From Piscicola geometra (taxonomy: Eukaryota > Annelida > Clitellata > Hirudinida > Piscicolidae): a stretch of DNA of 64,000 nt. Shown piece after piece: positions 23,336 to 35,025 of this stretch. Location: assembly GCA_943735955.1 (NCBI GenBank), contig OX030957.1, positions 12,156,017 to 12,220,016 of the forward strand. The letters are read 5' to 3'. Position numbers and translations under genes: made by a program. Every line of letters starts with the position of its first letter. Positions within the stretch are counted from its first letter, which is position 1. Below the pieces are notes generated by a model that was given only the letters and a program-made list of their open reading frames with translations, did not search any database and had not been told where the DNA came from.

Positions 23336-24720
23336 TTCCTATCTTTTTGATTATGTGCTTTCATCACTACCCCAGCTCGATGGGTATCCAGGACTGCTGC
23401 CACATCTATAGTGTATAAATTGAAGAGGGTTGTAAATAAAGGACAACCCTGTCTAAATCCACTTGTGCGCTTCACCCATTCTGTCTCCAAGTTCATCAAC
23501 ACAAATCTCACTCTGTTCTTATACACCTCCCTCAAAACCCTTTAAATTCTTCCACCATTCCCATTTTCTCTAACACCTCAAACAATGTATCTCTGTTCAC
23601 CCCATTGTATGCCTTTTCTAAGTTTAAGCCCGCTACCAATAGTCTTTTCCTTCTTGCTTTAGCAATTTCACTAACCCGCCCTAACATAAAAAGGTTATCA
23701 TCCGAACGCCTTCCTCTTCTAGACCTTCCTTGTGTTTCATTAATTATACAATTACTTTCTGCCCATCTCTCCACTCGTTTTTCCAAAATAATCTTCATTA
23801 GTCTACATAAAATGCTGCTAATTGCTACTGGTCGATAATTCTTAATTTTTCTTTTTTCACCTTCTTTGTGAATTAGAACGATCTGACTATACCTCCAACT
23901 TCTCGATACCTCATCTCCTTCTAATATTTTATTAAACCAATTTTTTACCTCTTCTCTTCTTCTACATTTCAACGACTTCAACAACTCTTCACTTCATCCA
24001 CTGCTTTTCTTAGTTAAAGTTTTTTCAGTGCCCGTTCAAATCCATTCTTACTGATGCTTCCTTGATCCTCCATTTTTTACTTTCATTTTCGATGTTCATC
24101 GTGGCTTCTCCCTCCGTGTTTAGAATTTCCCCCCATATATTGAGTATGCACTCTTCCATCTTCTCTTTTCCTTTCAAAACACCACCCTCTTCATCCACCA
24201 AATCTTCTACCTTTATTTCCCATAAACTTATTCAACTCTCTGAATATATTTATCTTTCTTTCATTCCCTCTTCCCATGTATTCCATTCTTATTCTATTCC
24301 ACTTTGCTATTTTCTTCGAAACCAATTCACTCGTTATCTGTTTTCGAGAGAGGTATTGCTCCCAAGCTTCTTTCGTCTTTACTGCCCCTCTTCCAATTGC
24401 TTTTCTCTTCGCCAATGCTCCCTACTAAATTCTTTCCTTTTCTTTACGGCTTCTTGGTTTCTCCACTTCGAATCTTCTTGCTACTCTTCTAATCAACTCT
24501 TCGATATTCTCCCCTTTATAAATATTTTTATTTTTTACTGTTTCCACCTCCCCTCCTTTGAATTTCTATATCTATTTTTACTCCTCTTCTCAAATTTTCT
24601 TCAATACATCTGCATACTTTATTTTTTTTCCTCTTCATTCTTTTTGTACTCTTTTTCTTTCAGCTCCATACTTCTTACTTTGCTTTCCTCCTCTTTCGCT
24701 CTTTTAGTGATTGAATAATA
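23335..24720 (-). mobile_element. Non-LTR retrotransposon fragment (RT), minus strand
   Basis: 23984-23532 encodes an RT domain: KIKNYRPVAISSILCRLMKI (motif 2), RSRRGRRSDDNLFMLGRV, and VAGLNLEKAYNGVNRDTLFE, where the usual catalytic D of D-x-x-K-A-F is replaced by N. 23535-23330 continues with SGFRQGCPLFTTLFNLYTID. Upstream, 24415-24191 encodes AWEQYLSRKQITSELVSKK, a region between endonuclease and RT. Clade not resolved. The downstream YxDD part is lost where the tandem GGACCCC blocks begin. The C-terminal part of the same kind of element is at 45600-46480. Confidence 0.8.
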
Positions 24721-24949
24721 TAAACAATATAATCATTTGTATGATAAAATAAATTTTAAATTGGTTTTTTCAGCACTCTTAAACTTTATTTCTTGTACGA
24801 TTTTAATCGCTCTTTACGCACAAATGTTACTTCTTTGTGTTTGGATTGCTGTTCTTTCTCGATTCCACTGTTTGACAAAAATTTGACGTGCTTTTTTATG
24901 TTTTATTAAAATCGTTATCCAATTTTATACAATTTTCTTTTTTATAAAG

Positions 24950-25029
24950 ATGGTCGCTGAACCAAGCTCCACAAATCAATTTACAAATTTCAGCAAGCAG
25001 TTCAGAGTTGATCCGGAATTAGCAGAAAG
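24950..25029 (+). CDS. Candidate first coding exon of an unidentified gene
   Basis: ATG at 24950 opens a frame of 26 codons plus two bases: MVAEPSSTNQ, then TNFSKQFRVDPELAE. It runs into AG|GTAAGT at 25030, a strong splice donor. Composition is mixed, unlike chance AT-rich frames. I could not find a second exon nor recognise the protein. The next recognised host exon, tomosyn at 30782, has its own start, so this would be a separate upstream gene, a non-conserved exon, or a relic. Confidence 0.35.
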
Positions 25030-25879
25030 GTAAGTAGAGCGTTATAGAGTACCACCTTGCATTATTTATATTAGGTAGGCTTTAAAGTTAATGAAAGGAA
25101 ATGGCCCATGCTCATCGTAGTATCGGAAGACCATTCCCAATTCATTCAAAAACTACATATCATGGCGCCATTTGATGTTTTTACATTACTTTGTCGAAAG
25201 TCTTTATTGAGAATTTTATATTTTTCACTAATTCCTTTAACAAAGTCATAGGATAAGTTAGGAGAGGTTGTCTTTCAACTATGAGTTTGGTCGATTGAAT
25301 GGCTTAAGTAGAGAGGGACACAATAATCGATTTAAAAATTAAAATACTTCCTCTTAGAACATGATTAACTCTAAAAATAAAAGAAATTTGACACAAAATT
25401 AATTTTTTATAAAAATAATTCTCTCTCCCACCCGCGATTGGAAAAAAACACAAAATTGGAGATGTTTCACTAGAAAAACACATTTTTAAAAACTTTTCTA
25501 CACTTTTTTGTTTTTTTATATATTTTAATCTTTTTACTTTCATTGAAATTTTTTTTTAAACTTCTTTATTTTCAGTGAAAAGATCTTTTGATTTCAACCG
25601 GCATAAAAATTCAAGTCTTTTTCGATTCTTTCTATAAAACAGCATTTATATATATATTTTCTTTTTTTGATACTTAGCTTTCTTTCTTTTACTCCAGTTA
25701 AGTTTCGAATATTTTTTTGTTTGAGCCGTTGCTTTGAAGCCTCAGAAAGACAGGATCTGTCCATCTCTATGCTGCTGTCTCTTTTATGGTATGATGGATC
25801 TACTGACTGCATTCAATTTACTAGTTTCTTCAGTCTATGGTTTACCTTACCACACTGCTTCTCCATTCCAAGGTTATGA

Positions 25880-26340
25880 ACAAGAGTGTCATCGATTTCA
25901 GAAGCCTGCTAACTGATTGGGTACTCCATAGGTACGGCCTCTTCATTAATGTCCTAGTCTCTTTTTTGCCTATCTAAAACCATCTTGCGGTAGAGGAGGC
26001 TATCATCTTCGAAGAGGTGTGTGGTTAAGTTGATCTTTTTCTGGCATATCGTTAATGAATAATAGAAAAAGAAGCGGTCCTAATCCTGATTCTTAAGGAA
26101 CGCCAGATGTGACTGGGGCAGACGTCGACGTGTAAACTTCAACAAGAACTTGCTGGCTCCTGTTGTTGAGAAAGCTTATTATTCAATTCAGCAAGTTGTT
26201 ATGGATCCCGTAGTGGTCCAACTTAGTGGAAAGTCTTTTGTGGGGCACTTTCTCGAAGGTTTTGCTGAGGTCAAGTAGAACAGCAATAATCTGATCACCT
26301 ATATCCAGACTCGAGGCAATATCTCGTACGGTTGATTATA
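25880..26340 (-). mobile_element. Jockey-superfamily LINE RT fragment, minus strand
   Basis: Reverse-strand translation gives KVPHKRLSTKLDHYGIHNNL, then PVTSGVP followed by a stop and LGPLLFLLFINDMP, then LFEDDSLLYRK at about 26000: RT motifs 3 to 5 with the FxDD catalytic box (E replaces A before DD). Stops interrupt it. About 25880-25960 continues past the catalytic box. Related in style to CR1/Jockey elements, but different from the LINE at 5220. Confidence 0.75.
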
Positions 26341-26477
26341 AGCCTAATTTATTGCTTCAAAATGTTCTGCTTAATTTTTCTGAAAATTCAGTTAGGCAAC
26401 AACAACAAAATAAACGGAACTTTGTTTTTGACATTTTAATACTAAATTTACCTTATATTTGTTTATAATATATAAAT

Positions 26478-26575
26478 GTATATGATGCGGTGTTTCACGA
26501 CTTATGTCGTGTGAGTGGCGCTTCAGTTGCGTGCCCGGGCGCTATACAAAACTGACATTTACATTAAAAATAATA
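26478..26575 (+). mobile_element. SINE 3' part, same family as 48430-48640
   Basis: Contains ATATGATGCGGTGTTTCACG, ACTTATGTCGTGTGAGTGGC, and the tail GGGCGCTATACAAAACTGAC. The first two blocks match the reverse complement of 48470-48530. The tRNA-like head is absent (5' truncated). Confidence 0.65.
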
Positions 26576-28630
26576 ATTAGAAACTCATAATTGGTTACTC
26601 GATATCTATAAAATTAAAATAAATTATTCATAATTTTAATTTATTAAGTATCCGTATGTATGTATGTTAGCATAAATATTTTTTCACAGTTAATAAATAA
26701 TCGAACCATGTTAGCAATATTGTTTTGACAAAAAAGTCAGTTAAGAGCTCAATGATCCATATTTGGACACATCACAAAAACCTTTAAAATATTTTAAATT
26801 TTCATTTATGATTTAACTTTCCAATATAAGGCCCCAAACTAAATTTGAATTATGATTTACAACTTTTTACATAGTATGGATCATGTAGCGGTCTCTGATG
26901 GGTTGACAGGCCTACCGTCTATTATTCTATACATTATCTACAACTAGTTTTTAGTATTAATAGTTTTCATTAATATATATTTTTCAAAATTTATTGTTTC
27001 TAGAGTGAATTATCAATTATATGATTTTTAAATCTAGGTTTGTCTGTGGGGAAAGCAGGTATTAACAGTGGTCTTCCTATTATCTCTCATCGTCATCTCG
27101 TACTTTTTCTATTATAGCGTAAGAAATGCACTTTCAACTATATGGGTTAATCCAAATTTGAATAGAGACTTTGTGTCTTTCTATATTTATCTTTTCAATT
27201 AAAAAAACTTTCTTTATGTATACTCATGCATGTATTATAGAGTATAAAAATAAATTCAAACACAAAAATTACATTAATCTTTTAATTGAGCAAATAGTTT
27301 TTCCGATTATCAGAGAACACTGACAGCTTTTTTTCCCTTTTTTCTCACAATTGTTAAAAATATGCTGCGTAAATGAGAAATTTAAAATCATTTTTTTTTA
27401 AATGGCGGTCTTTATGACGGCCATTTAAATCTCCGTAACATTATTTTTCTCTAAAACAGCTATTATTACTTCATAAAATGGTTTTTGAAAATGGTTTAAT
27501 TAATATTCTATTACTTTTTAACGTTAAAAACTTAATTATTTCAAAAGAACCTAGTATTGTAAAAAATCTATATTAACAAACAGATCATGATAGTTTATTA
27601 ATGTCCCGACTCCAGTTATGAGAATCGGGACAAACAGTGCTATTTTACTAGATTAAAAGCTTCATGAAAAATATTATAAGACGATGCTTAGGTCAAAATA
27701 AATTATATAGTTCTACGAAAAATAAACACGAGAGCCCAATATTTCACATTTGTCTTTTCTATACACATGAACTGTATTTTAAAAAATTTAATATATTATA
27801 CTCACCTGTTGCTTAATAAATCGCGCTGATCAACGGAACGCTAAAATCAGAATAGAAATTGTGAGAATGAAAAAAATAGCCAAAAATCAAAGAAATTGAG
27901 TATTCTAAAATCGAGAGAAAACCTCGTTTTTAAATAAACCTACGACTTAATAAATCAATTCGGATAGAACTAACTAAAATATAAACCTAAATATTTAATA
28001 TTTGAGATTTGTAAAAGAAGTTTAAGCGTTTTTATCCTATTTTCAATTTGTAAATAGCTAGAATATCGTAGTATTTATTATGAATATTTTACATGGATAA
28101 TATTTTTATATTCTTTTTCTTCAAAAAAATGCATCCAGTCTTGGATACGATTTTCCATTCTTCTTAAAAACAAGTAAGACACTGCAAATCGTAGGTCTGT
28201 AATCGATTCTAGATTAACCCATATATAAAAAGTTGCCTTCTAAAATGTTTTTTTGAAACAAATAATAATTTGACTTCAAATTAATAGTACTTTTGTTTGC
28301 AAACTGGCTTTATTACCTAGGTTTGGACTCTGAAGACAAGAATGGTGAATAACAGCCTGCTTTATAGGGTTCTATTTGTTTGTCTTCCACCCTTCTAAGA
28401 CTCTACGCTTTTATCGAATTTAAAATTTTTTAATTAAAAACGGTACATTTTACATAAATCTTGTTCGTCACTGGTAGGGAAATTTAGTGATGATAGGAGT
28501 TGAAAATACAAGAACGCTTGAAAGTCCCTTCTCTTCTGCCTTGTCTTCACTCTTTTACAAAAAAAATAAATCATCCATGAAGGAAAAGGACAAGATTTCA
28601 CTAGGTGCTAGATGCTTTTGTCTTTTGATA
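26576..28630. other. AT-rich intergenic sequence, nothing recognised
   Basis: Two kilobases without a frame above background or a repeat family found elsewhere in the window. A short inverted motif at 27400-27430 (ATGGCGGTCTTTATGACGGC, CATTTAAAT) is noted but unexplained. Confidence 0.45.
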
Positions 28631-28631
28631 T

Positions 28632-28820
28632 TTAAAATGATGTTATAATACAATTTATATATATATAATTATTTATTAAAAAACGGTTACGTAGCCAAAC
28701 TTTTACTACAGCTGTGCAAAGCTTGGTCAAAAACAGTGGCACTCTGGGGCGCAAGCTGGTGACCAAGATGTCTTCTAGGATTTCTTCCAAGTCCACTTTT
28801 TTTGCTAAAAAACTCTCCAA
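28632..28820 (-). other. Unrecognised 62-codon open frame
   Basis: Minus-strand frame with a plausible protein-like stretch (KKVDLEEILEDILVTSL, LFLTKLCTAVVKVWL). Another frame of the same strand is also open and looks protein-like (GRNPRRHLGHQL). No confident homology and no clear splice context. It may be a fragment of a host exon or of a transposon. Confidence 0.2.
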
Positions 28821-29730
28821 AGCAGAATAAATATTTGATTTATTGCTGTTGATCGTTCACCCATTTGACTTACTGAGTTTTATTTAATCTTAAATTTAAG
28901 TTTTTGTTTTCATTAACATACATGATTACAGTTATATTATCTTTCCGTTGTTTATCCAATTTTCATTGAAAGAATCTTATTCTGTGATTGCGTTATATAT
29001 AAATATCCTAGTTTAATCCATTAGTTTTTTGCTATCTCAGTTGCATAAATAATGTTTATAAATTTATCCGTTTACATAAAAAACCTAGTCCACTACTTTT
29101 TAGGGGGCTCGTTGCTAAATGTGTTTTATGTCTTGTAAGGTCTCGTATTGAGTCTCGTTGAGAACCGAGGATTTAGTTTGTTGTTCTACAAGGCCCACCA
29201 AAGTTATTTTAAAACAAAAAAGTCAATTTAGGGCTTTCTGGTTGTTCAAATCACTTTCCCGCTTTCAATCTCTTTGCAGCCAGTGCAGCGTGCTGGCTGT
29301 TGAAAAGCGTTTCTGTTTGGAAAACACTACTGTACACTATTGTACAAAAACACGTACGTGTGTATATGATTATATAAATGTATAAACATTTATAAAATAG
29401 AAAACGTCAAAATGAGTGCAAGATTTTTCAGTGAAGAAGAAACTAAAATGCCTCAAAGTAGATACTCTCGTCATCAATTTGTGCTCTGGCTCATTAACAT
29501 CATGAGATTTACATATTTCTGTGTTCTTCGAGAAGCTCTGAAGTGAAGCACATTGAATAAAATTATTACTTTGTATTTACAAAAGAATCAGATTAATTTT
29601 TCCCCAATTTTGATAGTTGAATAAAGGCAATGGGACCTTATGGTAACTATTAAGGTTTTGTATATTTTGGAGATTTAATAGTAACATTATTGTCCTTCAT
29701 GCGTTATTGACGTAAATCTTCATGTGTGTT

Positions 29731-29776
29731 TCAGTTTGTGTGTGTGTGTTTGTGTGTGTGTGTATGTGTGTGTGTT
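29731..29776. repeat. (GT)n microsatellite
   Basis: Interrupted GT repeat (TTTGTGTGTGTGTGTTTGTG and on). Confidence 0.9.
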
Positions 29777-30781
29777 GGTCTGGGTCAACTTATTTTTGTA
29801 AGTGAATTTGTATATACAATTTTTAAAAAGGCAATGATTCATAATAAATTCTATATAAATAAATAATTTTCCAAGAATTATTTCTTGCGTCATTCTTTTG
29901 AAAAACTTACCCTGCTGCAAAAGAATAAGAAAATGAGCTTTTTTAATAATACCCCTTTTTAAAGTATATTTTGGAGAACGCGCACGAATTACTTCGCATC
30001 CGTTTGTGTACCTACGTTTTGTGTACGCATCTGTACAAATGCTTACTAGAAAAATACGCATATGGTAATAGTGAAGTGCTGGTTAAATGCAAGCGTTTTC
30101 AAAAGATTCACTGATTGAAATATTAGTTTAAAATATGTGAATGACATTTATATACGCGTATGCGTTTACACTAATGTTCAAATTGTATTATTCCACACTA
30201 AAAACTAGAGAAGATTATTAGAATAATTTGATTTTTACAGTTTATTATTTGAGAAAAGAGTTTCCCATAACTTCAAATGAAAATTTTTGATTAATTGTTT
30301 AAATTATTTTGAGTAAAAAATACTGTTTGGATGACGATTTTGGATGCTGTCTTTGGGATTATATCACTGCTTTTTAAATTGTGAACTGTTGTTTTCATGA
30401 ATCTAAAAATGTAGATTCTCACATTTATACGAAGTTATAAAAAGCATGAATAAAAAAATTAGTGTGTACGGGAATCAAATAATTATACATAATTAATGAG
30501 TCTCATTCTTTTAAGAGACCATCCGGGTATAGGCGACCTGTAATCTCCATATTACTCAATTGAGTAAGTAAAAAGAATTTTTAAAGATCCAAAAAGTGTC
30601 ACAGTTTATTTAATCTTCATAACACTCAATTAAATAAGCTTAACACGTTCTTGGGAATTACTAAAATTTGGATTTCTATTCGAGGAACGAAGTCATCCTA
30701 TTATGAAGGAATTACGTGCGAACAAACAAGTTATACATTAAAATAAATCTACCATTGATATATGCAAATTTTTCAACTGCA

Positions 30782-30922
30782 ATGGACAAAGTGAACCAAA
30801 AAATGAAAAAGTTTAACTTGAGGGGCGTACTGACGGGTTTAAGGTCTTCCGTGACTGCTTCTCAAAAGCAAGACGTACCTGTTGAAGAAGGACTCAAGGC
30901 GGAAAGTTTCCAAATCACCAAG
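30782..30922 (+). CDS. STXBP5: Tomosyn (syntaxin-binding protein 5), coding exon 1
   Basis: 47 codons from ATG 30782, ending ATC ACC AAG followed by the donor GTCAGT (phase 0). The product starts MDKVNQKMKKFNLRGVLTGL and ends GLKAESFQITK. This fits the conserved tomosyn N-terminus: a basic KKFN/RKFN start, a G-VLxGL segment, and a short linker before the first WD40 blade. Tomosyn is a cytosolic protein with two seven-bladed WD40 propellers and a C-terminal R-SNARE-like helix. It binds syntaxin and SNAP25 and restrains synaptic and dense-core vesicle exocytosis. An in-frame upstream ATG (30716) gives an AT-biased, unconserved extension, so 30782 or the inner Met at 30803 is preferred. No promoter was recognised upstream. 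Confidence 0.85.
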
Positions 30923-31589
30923 GTCAGTCTAGCTATACTCTCATACATCACGTCTATTAATAGTTATTCATATTGAGGGATGCTGTTGAAGATTCTGAGT
31001 TTCGTGGAATGAGCAGTTCACAAATCAAGGGACAATGAGCATAAATCTTTAAATGATAAATTTTTGAAGGTTCTTGCTTTTGGTTTCGGACTTAAATGAG
31101 TAAAAGTAATCGCGAATATTTTCCAATTTAATTTAAATGTTGATCACTTATATTTGTAAAGTTTAATATAAATAATTAAATTAACATTGATTTTTATGCA
31201 GATATTGATCATTAACTATTATTTTTGAAGTTCCATCATTTGTACAAAAAATTTAAGGATGAAATAGATTTTGTTAAATCTTTTGATTTAATTATATTTA
31301 TAATTATAACGAATTGTTAGGTAATATAAAGAAAATATATTTCAAAATATAATTTAACCTAAAGTAAAACTGAAATTTCACCAAAAGATCTAAAGAAATC
31401 GGTTTTTAATAAATAAATTCGTTTATTAATATAGACGCCACAACTTTTTTACATTTGAGTGCAGGACCCGTAACCAGTGCATTCATATTTAAAGATGAGT
31501 AGAAAACTTCCCGTTGAAAATAACACTAGCCCAAAAATTGAAACAACTTTTACGTTAATTGAAATATGGATAAACTATCAATTAATCAA

Positions 31590-31645
31590 AAGCATTTATA
31601 TAGCGCTTTTTATCTAATTCAAAAGCGCTTTTCAAATAAATTTGT
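31590..31645 (-). repeat. SINE-tail repeat with AGCGCT motifs
   Basis: TATATAGCGCTTTTTATC and AAAAGCGCTTTT form an imperfect hairpin next to CAATTAATCAAA. The same tail type (GCGCTATACAAAT with a TGAT-repeat end) is at 35525-35585 and 57462-57500. Confidence 0.55.
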
Positions 31646-31724
31646 TAAATAAAACGGTTTTCAGACCACTACCAATATACTTATATATATAATTTAAAAA
31701 TAAAAAAATAAACAATCAACCTCA

Positions 31725-32048
31725 ATGATCCGACCTCACCCACACCACCATGACAATTACCGCCAAAAAAGCACTATCACCACCAATAAAAAATTCAATA
31801 ATCACCACAGTACGAACACTAATACCACAGCCCAATCATCGCCACATCATCCTCAAAACCACAAAACACAATCATCATTCTTCTCAATTTTCTGTCTTGC
31901 CACTGGTGCCGAGGCTGCGATAGAGGGTGAAGGAGAAGTCCTTGCCAACGCTGAAACTGCTGCTGCTATGGAAGGATTTCTTCTTTATGTCGCAGCTCAC
32001 TTGATTCCCTGCGGCCATAGTCTATTCATCATCAATTTTGTGTGCTGA
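31725..32048 (+). other. Open frame with His/Thr/Asn-rich start, unrecognised
   Basis: 107 codons. The first 45 are low-complexity (repeated CAC/CCA/ACC triplets). The rest (TGAEAAIEGEGEVLANAETA) is less repetitive but not recognised. It lies in intron 1 just before a family B repeat. No splice sites or start context support it as a gene. Confidence 0.15.
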
Positions 32049-32350
32049 ACCTGAAAATATAAACCGTTGTTACACATCTCATCCTATATTTTTGTTATTC
32101 GCCATCAAAAGTATTACTCTATTACAATGAACTATTTCAACAAAACTAGTCAAATTTTTGTATAGATTAGAGGGGGAACATAAGTTTAAAAAATCTTTAA
32201 AATGGAAATTATAACATGGCCTGCGTCTGTCAGACTGTGAACGATATTGACCAACAAAAAAAGTACATAATGGAACCTTTATTCTTTGAAGAAATCCCAA
32301 AAATTTGTCATACAGAAATAGCAGTCGTCATGCCAAGTCATCGAAACAGC
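32040..32350 (+). repeat. Dispersed repeat family B, copy 2, left part
   Basis: Shares CCTGAAAATATAA, ACACATCTCATCC and CATCAAAAGTATTACTCTAT with 8440-8520 and 57340-57420, and ACCTTTATTCTTTGA with CATTTGTCATACAGAA-like text at 58010-58060. The copy resumes at 34630-34830 after an insertion of about 2.3 kb. Confidence 0.6.
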
Positions 32351-32773
32351 CAAAAAAAATATTTTCTCGTTAATTATTTTTGCTGTGAATATTTCAAAAA
32401 ATAAAAAAAATAGAATTATTTTTTCAGTGTCATTTTAATAGAAGTAAAAATAGCCTTTTTGTTATTTTCGTGAAAATTGTCCAATGTAAAAATGCGCTTT
32501 TTAAAATAATGAAATAAATTTAGGAGATGTCTGAAAACTCAATAAAGTTAGCTATAAATAGAAAAGCGGTAAGTAGATTAAACAATTAAAGCACGTCTCT
32601 TTAAATAGCTTCTGTGGTATAATGGTTAGCGTCCTGCTCTGTTTGAAAAAATATCTTATATTAAAATGGTTACTAATTTTTTTTCAATATTTTATATAAA
32701 TTAATTCTAATAACTATTTGTGAGTATTTTTTTCACAATTATTATAATGGATGCACTTGATTCACTGACGGGT

Positions 32774-32960
32774 TAGGGTTAGGGGTTGCGGTTAAGGGTT
32801 AGAGTAAGGGGGGTTAGGATTAGGAATTGGAGTAAGGGGTTAGGTTTAAAGTTATGGGTAAAGGTTGGAGTTAGAGGTTATGGTTAGGATTAGAGTTAAG
32901 GGTTAAGATAAGGGTATGAGATAGGGTTAGGGTTTAGTGTTAGGGGTTAAATTTGGGGAT
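32774..32960 (+). repeat. Interstitial degenerate TTAGGG-type repeats
   Basis: Roughly 25 variants of GGGTTAG/GGGTTAAG, including TTAGGGTTAGGGGTTGCGGT. TTAGGG is the telomere repeat of most non-arthropod animals. Here the units are irregular (6-8 bases) and belong to the composite element, since the same block sits at the same position in the other copies. Confidence 0.8.
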
Positions 32961-33015
32961 TTGGTTGACAAATGTTTAAAAATAAAAAATAAAATTCGTT
33001 AGGTTAAGAATTAGC

Positions 33016-34404
33016 ATGGGCGCGATCCTTGGGTCCGGACCCCCCACTTTGTTCAACAAAAACATTTAAAACTCTTGTTTTGATGCGAGCAAAATTGTCA
33101 ACCATGGCATAAAAGATAAATTTTACATAATAATACAGCGTGGGTATGTGTAGTTATAGTGATAGTAGAGACCGACCAAAACAGATATTTTTATTTCGGC
33201 CGAAACCGAAATTAGGCCGAAATTAAAATCTCATTTTCGGCCGAAATTGAATATCAATTTTCGGCCGAAAACGAAATTAAACTGAAATTGTAATCAGATT
33301 TTCGGCCGAAACCGAAGCCGAAACCGAAATTTGTTCCAACTTTTATTACAAATGAAAAAACAGTATTTAACGATGACAATGCCAGTTTAATAAGTAAATC
33401 CAAACAAGCGTATATTTTAAGCCACAAATAAAAGTTTTTCAACAAACAAATTTTTTTCTCGTTGACAGGCTTTGCTTTGGTCAGACTGACATTTTATAAA
33501 AAAACTTCCAAATAGGATTCAACGACATTCTCACAATTTATTTTTGATTTAATTAATCTAAGCCAAATCTTCTCGTTTTTTCGATTTATATATAGTGTTT
33601 TTCAAAGAATGGATGTCTAGAATTCCACATGATTGTATATGTTATTCGAACAATTAGTCTTATGTCACTCATAAATCAATTAACCACGATATCTAATAGA
33701 TATCTAATAGAGATGAGAATCGAACCCAAACTTAATAATTCGAGTTCGATTGAGGATATACAGATACTTACTTTTGACAATAACATTTTTAAACAAATGT
33801 TTTAAAAAATAGAATTGGCTTAAAAAAAGTTTTGTTAAATATCATCATTGAACGTATCCCAATTTAATTAAATTTCAAATTGTTGTTCCAGATGCTTGTA
33901 TATGTTATTCGAATAATTAGTCTGATGACAACCATAAATCAATCAACCACGATAACTAATAGATATCTAATAAAGAATTGAATCCGAACTTAATAGTTCA
34001 ACTGAGGATACAGATATATATCAGATAAACTACATAAATAAATAAAAATTTCGGTTTTTCGGTAAATATGAGATCCATTTCGGCCGAAACTGAAAATGAG
34101 CCGAAATTAAAAATGTATTTTCGGCCGAAACCGAAAAATTGCCGAAATTGTGAAATTAGATTCGGCCGAAACCGAAAAATTGCCGAAACTAAGAAAATTG
34201 ACAATTTCGGCGCCGAAACCGAAACCGAACCGAATTTCGGTCGGTCTCTAAGTGATAGCTTTATTAAAAATTTTTTTTGCTTATTCAAATGTTCGTATCA
34301 AAACAGAAGTTTAAAATGTTTTTTTTTCGGGTTTGGACCCCAGGTACCCCCAGAATCTTTTAGTCTAAATGGACCCCCCAAGATTTGAAGCAGATCGCCC
34401 CTGG
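33016..34404. mobile_element. Non-autonomous hAT-like element interrupted by a second hAT
   Basis: Left end GGGCGCGATCCTTGGGTCCG then GACCCCCCACTTT. The right end on the other strand reads CCAGGGGCGATCTG, with GGACCCCCCAAGA near it. It shares internal GTCAACCATGGCATAAAAG with 23200-23230. After removal of 33166-34258, its two halves form one about 300 bp element. No transposase. Confidence 0.6.
33166..34250. mobile_element. 1085 bp hAT element with perfect 8 bp target duplication
   Basis: Perfect 12 bp terminal inverted repeats TAGAGACCGACC (33166) and GGTCGGTCTCTA (ending 34250), flanked by the identical octamer AGTGATAG at 33158-33165 and 34251-34258. This is diagnostic of a hAT insertion. 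Both ends carry arrays of TTTCGGCCGAAACCGAAA-type palindromic motifs (33180-33330 and 34078-34235), likely transposase binding sites. The middle contains a direct duplication of about 140 bases (33626-33770 and 33887-34023). No transposase frame, so it is non-autonomous. Confidence 0.9.
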
Positions 34405-34629
34405 GAAATAGGGTTAGAGTTAAGGCTTTGGTTGAAATTTAAAATTTTAAAAAATAAATTAACAATTTTTATAGAAAATTATCATGAATGTAAAAAAAAT
34501 TGTTTTGTCATGAAATTTTCACGGAAAATAAAAAATAGCTAGTTTTCTTTTGTGAAATTTACACTGAAAAGTAGTTTTTATTAATTTTCAGTGAAATATT
34601 TACGAAAAATAGGGTCAGGGTTAGGTTTT

Positions 34630-34830
34630 TTCCTTGAAGCCATTTTGTCAGTTTTACATAACATCTATTGCACGCTCCATACGTTGCTCATTGTTTATCT
34701 TGATCTTCTAGCTTGCAACCAAAATGAAACCTTTATGTAGTTTTTACAATTATTTGAAATTGGTTTATGCTGAAAAATGTTAGTAAATTCACTACACACG
34801 TAACAAAAAGGCAAGATGTTATTTTACGTA
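34630..34830 (+). repeat. Dispersed repeat family B, copy 2, right part
   Basis: Matches 58120-58290: TAACATAATATCTATTGAAC/TAACATCTATTGCACGCTCC, then CTTATCTTGATCTTCTAG and GCAACCAAAATGAAACCTTT. It continues the copy that starts at 32040. Confidence 0.65.
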
Positions 34831-35025
34831 AAAATGTCACAAAAATATCAAAAAAGCAAATCGAAAGTATTTTTCAGGGAAATTTAAACGGAAGAAAACT
34901 TTCGATGTTTTATATTTAACGTGAAATATTCATGATGAATCTTTTTTTATATATATTTAATTCATAATAATTTTTCATAAAAATTGTTCATTTATTTTTT
35001 AAAATTTAAAATGTCACCAAAGCCT

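Larger units (their letters stand above)
32420..34628 (+). mobile_element. Composite tRNA-like/TTAGGG element, copy 2 (contains nested hATs)
   Basis: Parts in order: head with GTGAAAATTGTCC (32430-32590) and AGTTAGCTATAAATAGAAAA; ACGTCTCTTTAAATAGC; tRNA-like start TGTGGTATAATGGTTAGCGT at 32611, its B-box half missing; AT-rich spacer; ACGGGTTAGGGTTAGGGG and about 180 bases of degenerate TTAGGG repeats (32774-32960); nested hATs (33016-34404); then more GGGTTAG repeats and a right end rich in GTGAAATTTTCACGGAAAAT (34430-34610). It interrupts a family B repeat. No protein coding. It looks non-autonomous, and pol III promotion of its start is possible. Confidence 0.6.

Noticed and set aside
24062..24718. 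218-codon + strand frame rich in Ser, Phe, Leu
   Set aside because: It is antisense to the minus-strand LINE coding region and has no domain; a shadow frame.
29158..29546. Short + strand frames near 29158-29385 and 29412-29546 as possible host exons
   Set aside because: No recognisable protein similarity, no convincing splice sites in phase, and AT-driven codon content.
30716..30781. Upstream ATG as the tomosyn start
   Set aside because: The added 22 residues are biased by AT-rich composition and the conserved N-terminus begins near the later Met residues.
32611..32640. Possible tRNA gene starting TGTGGTATAATGGTTAGCGT
   Set aside because: The B-box half is missing here and the block recurs in a repeat family, so it is a repeat component.
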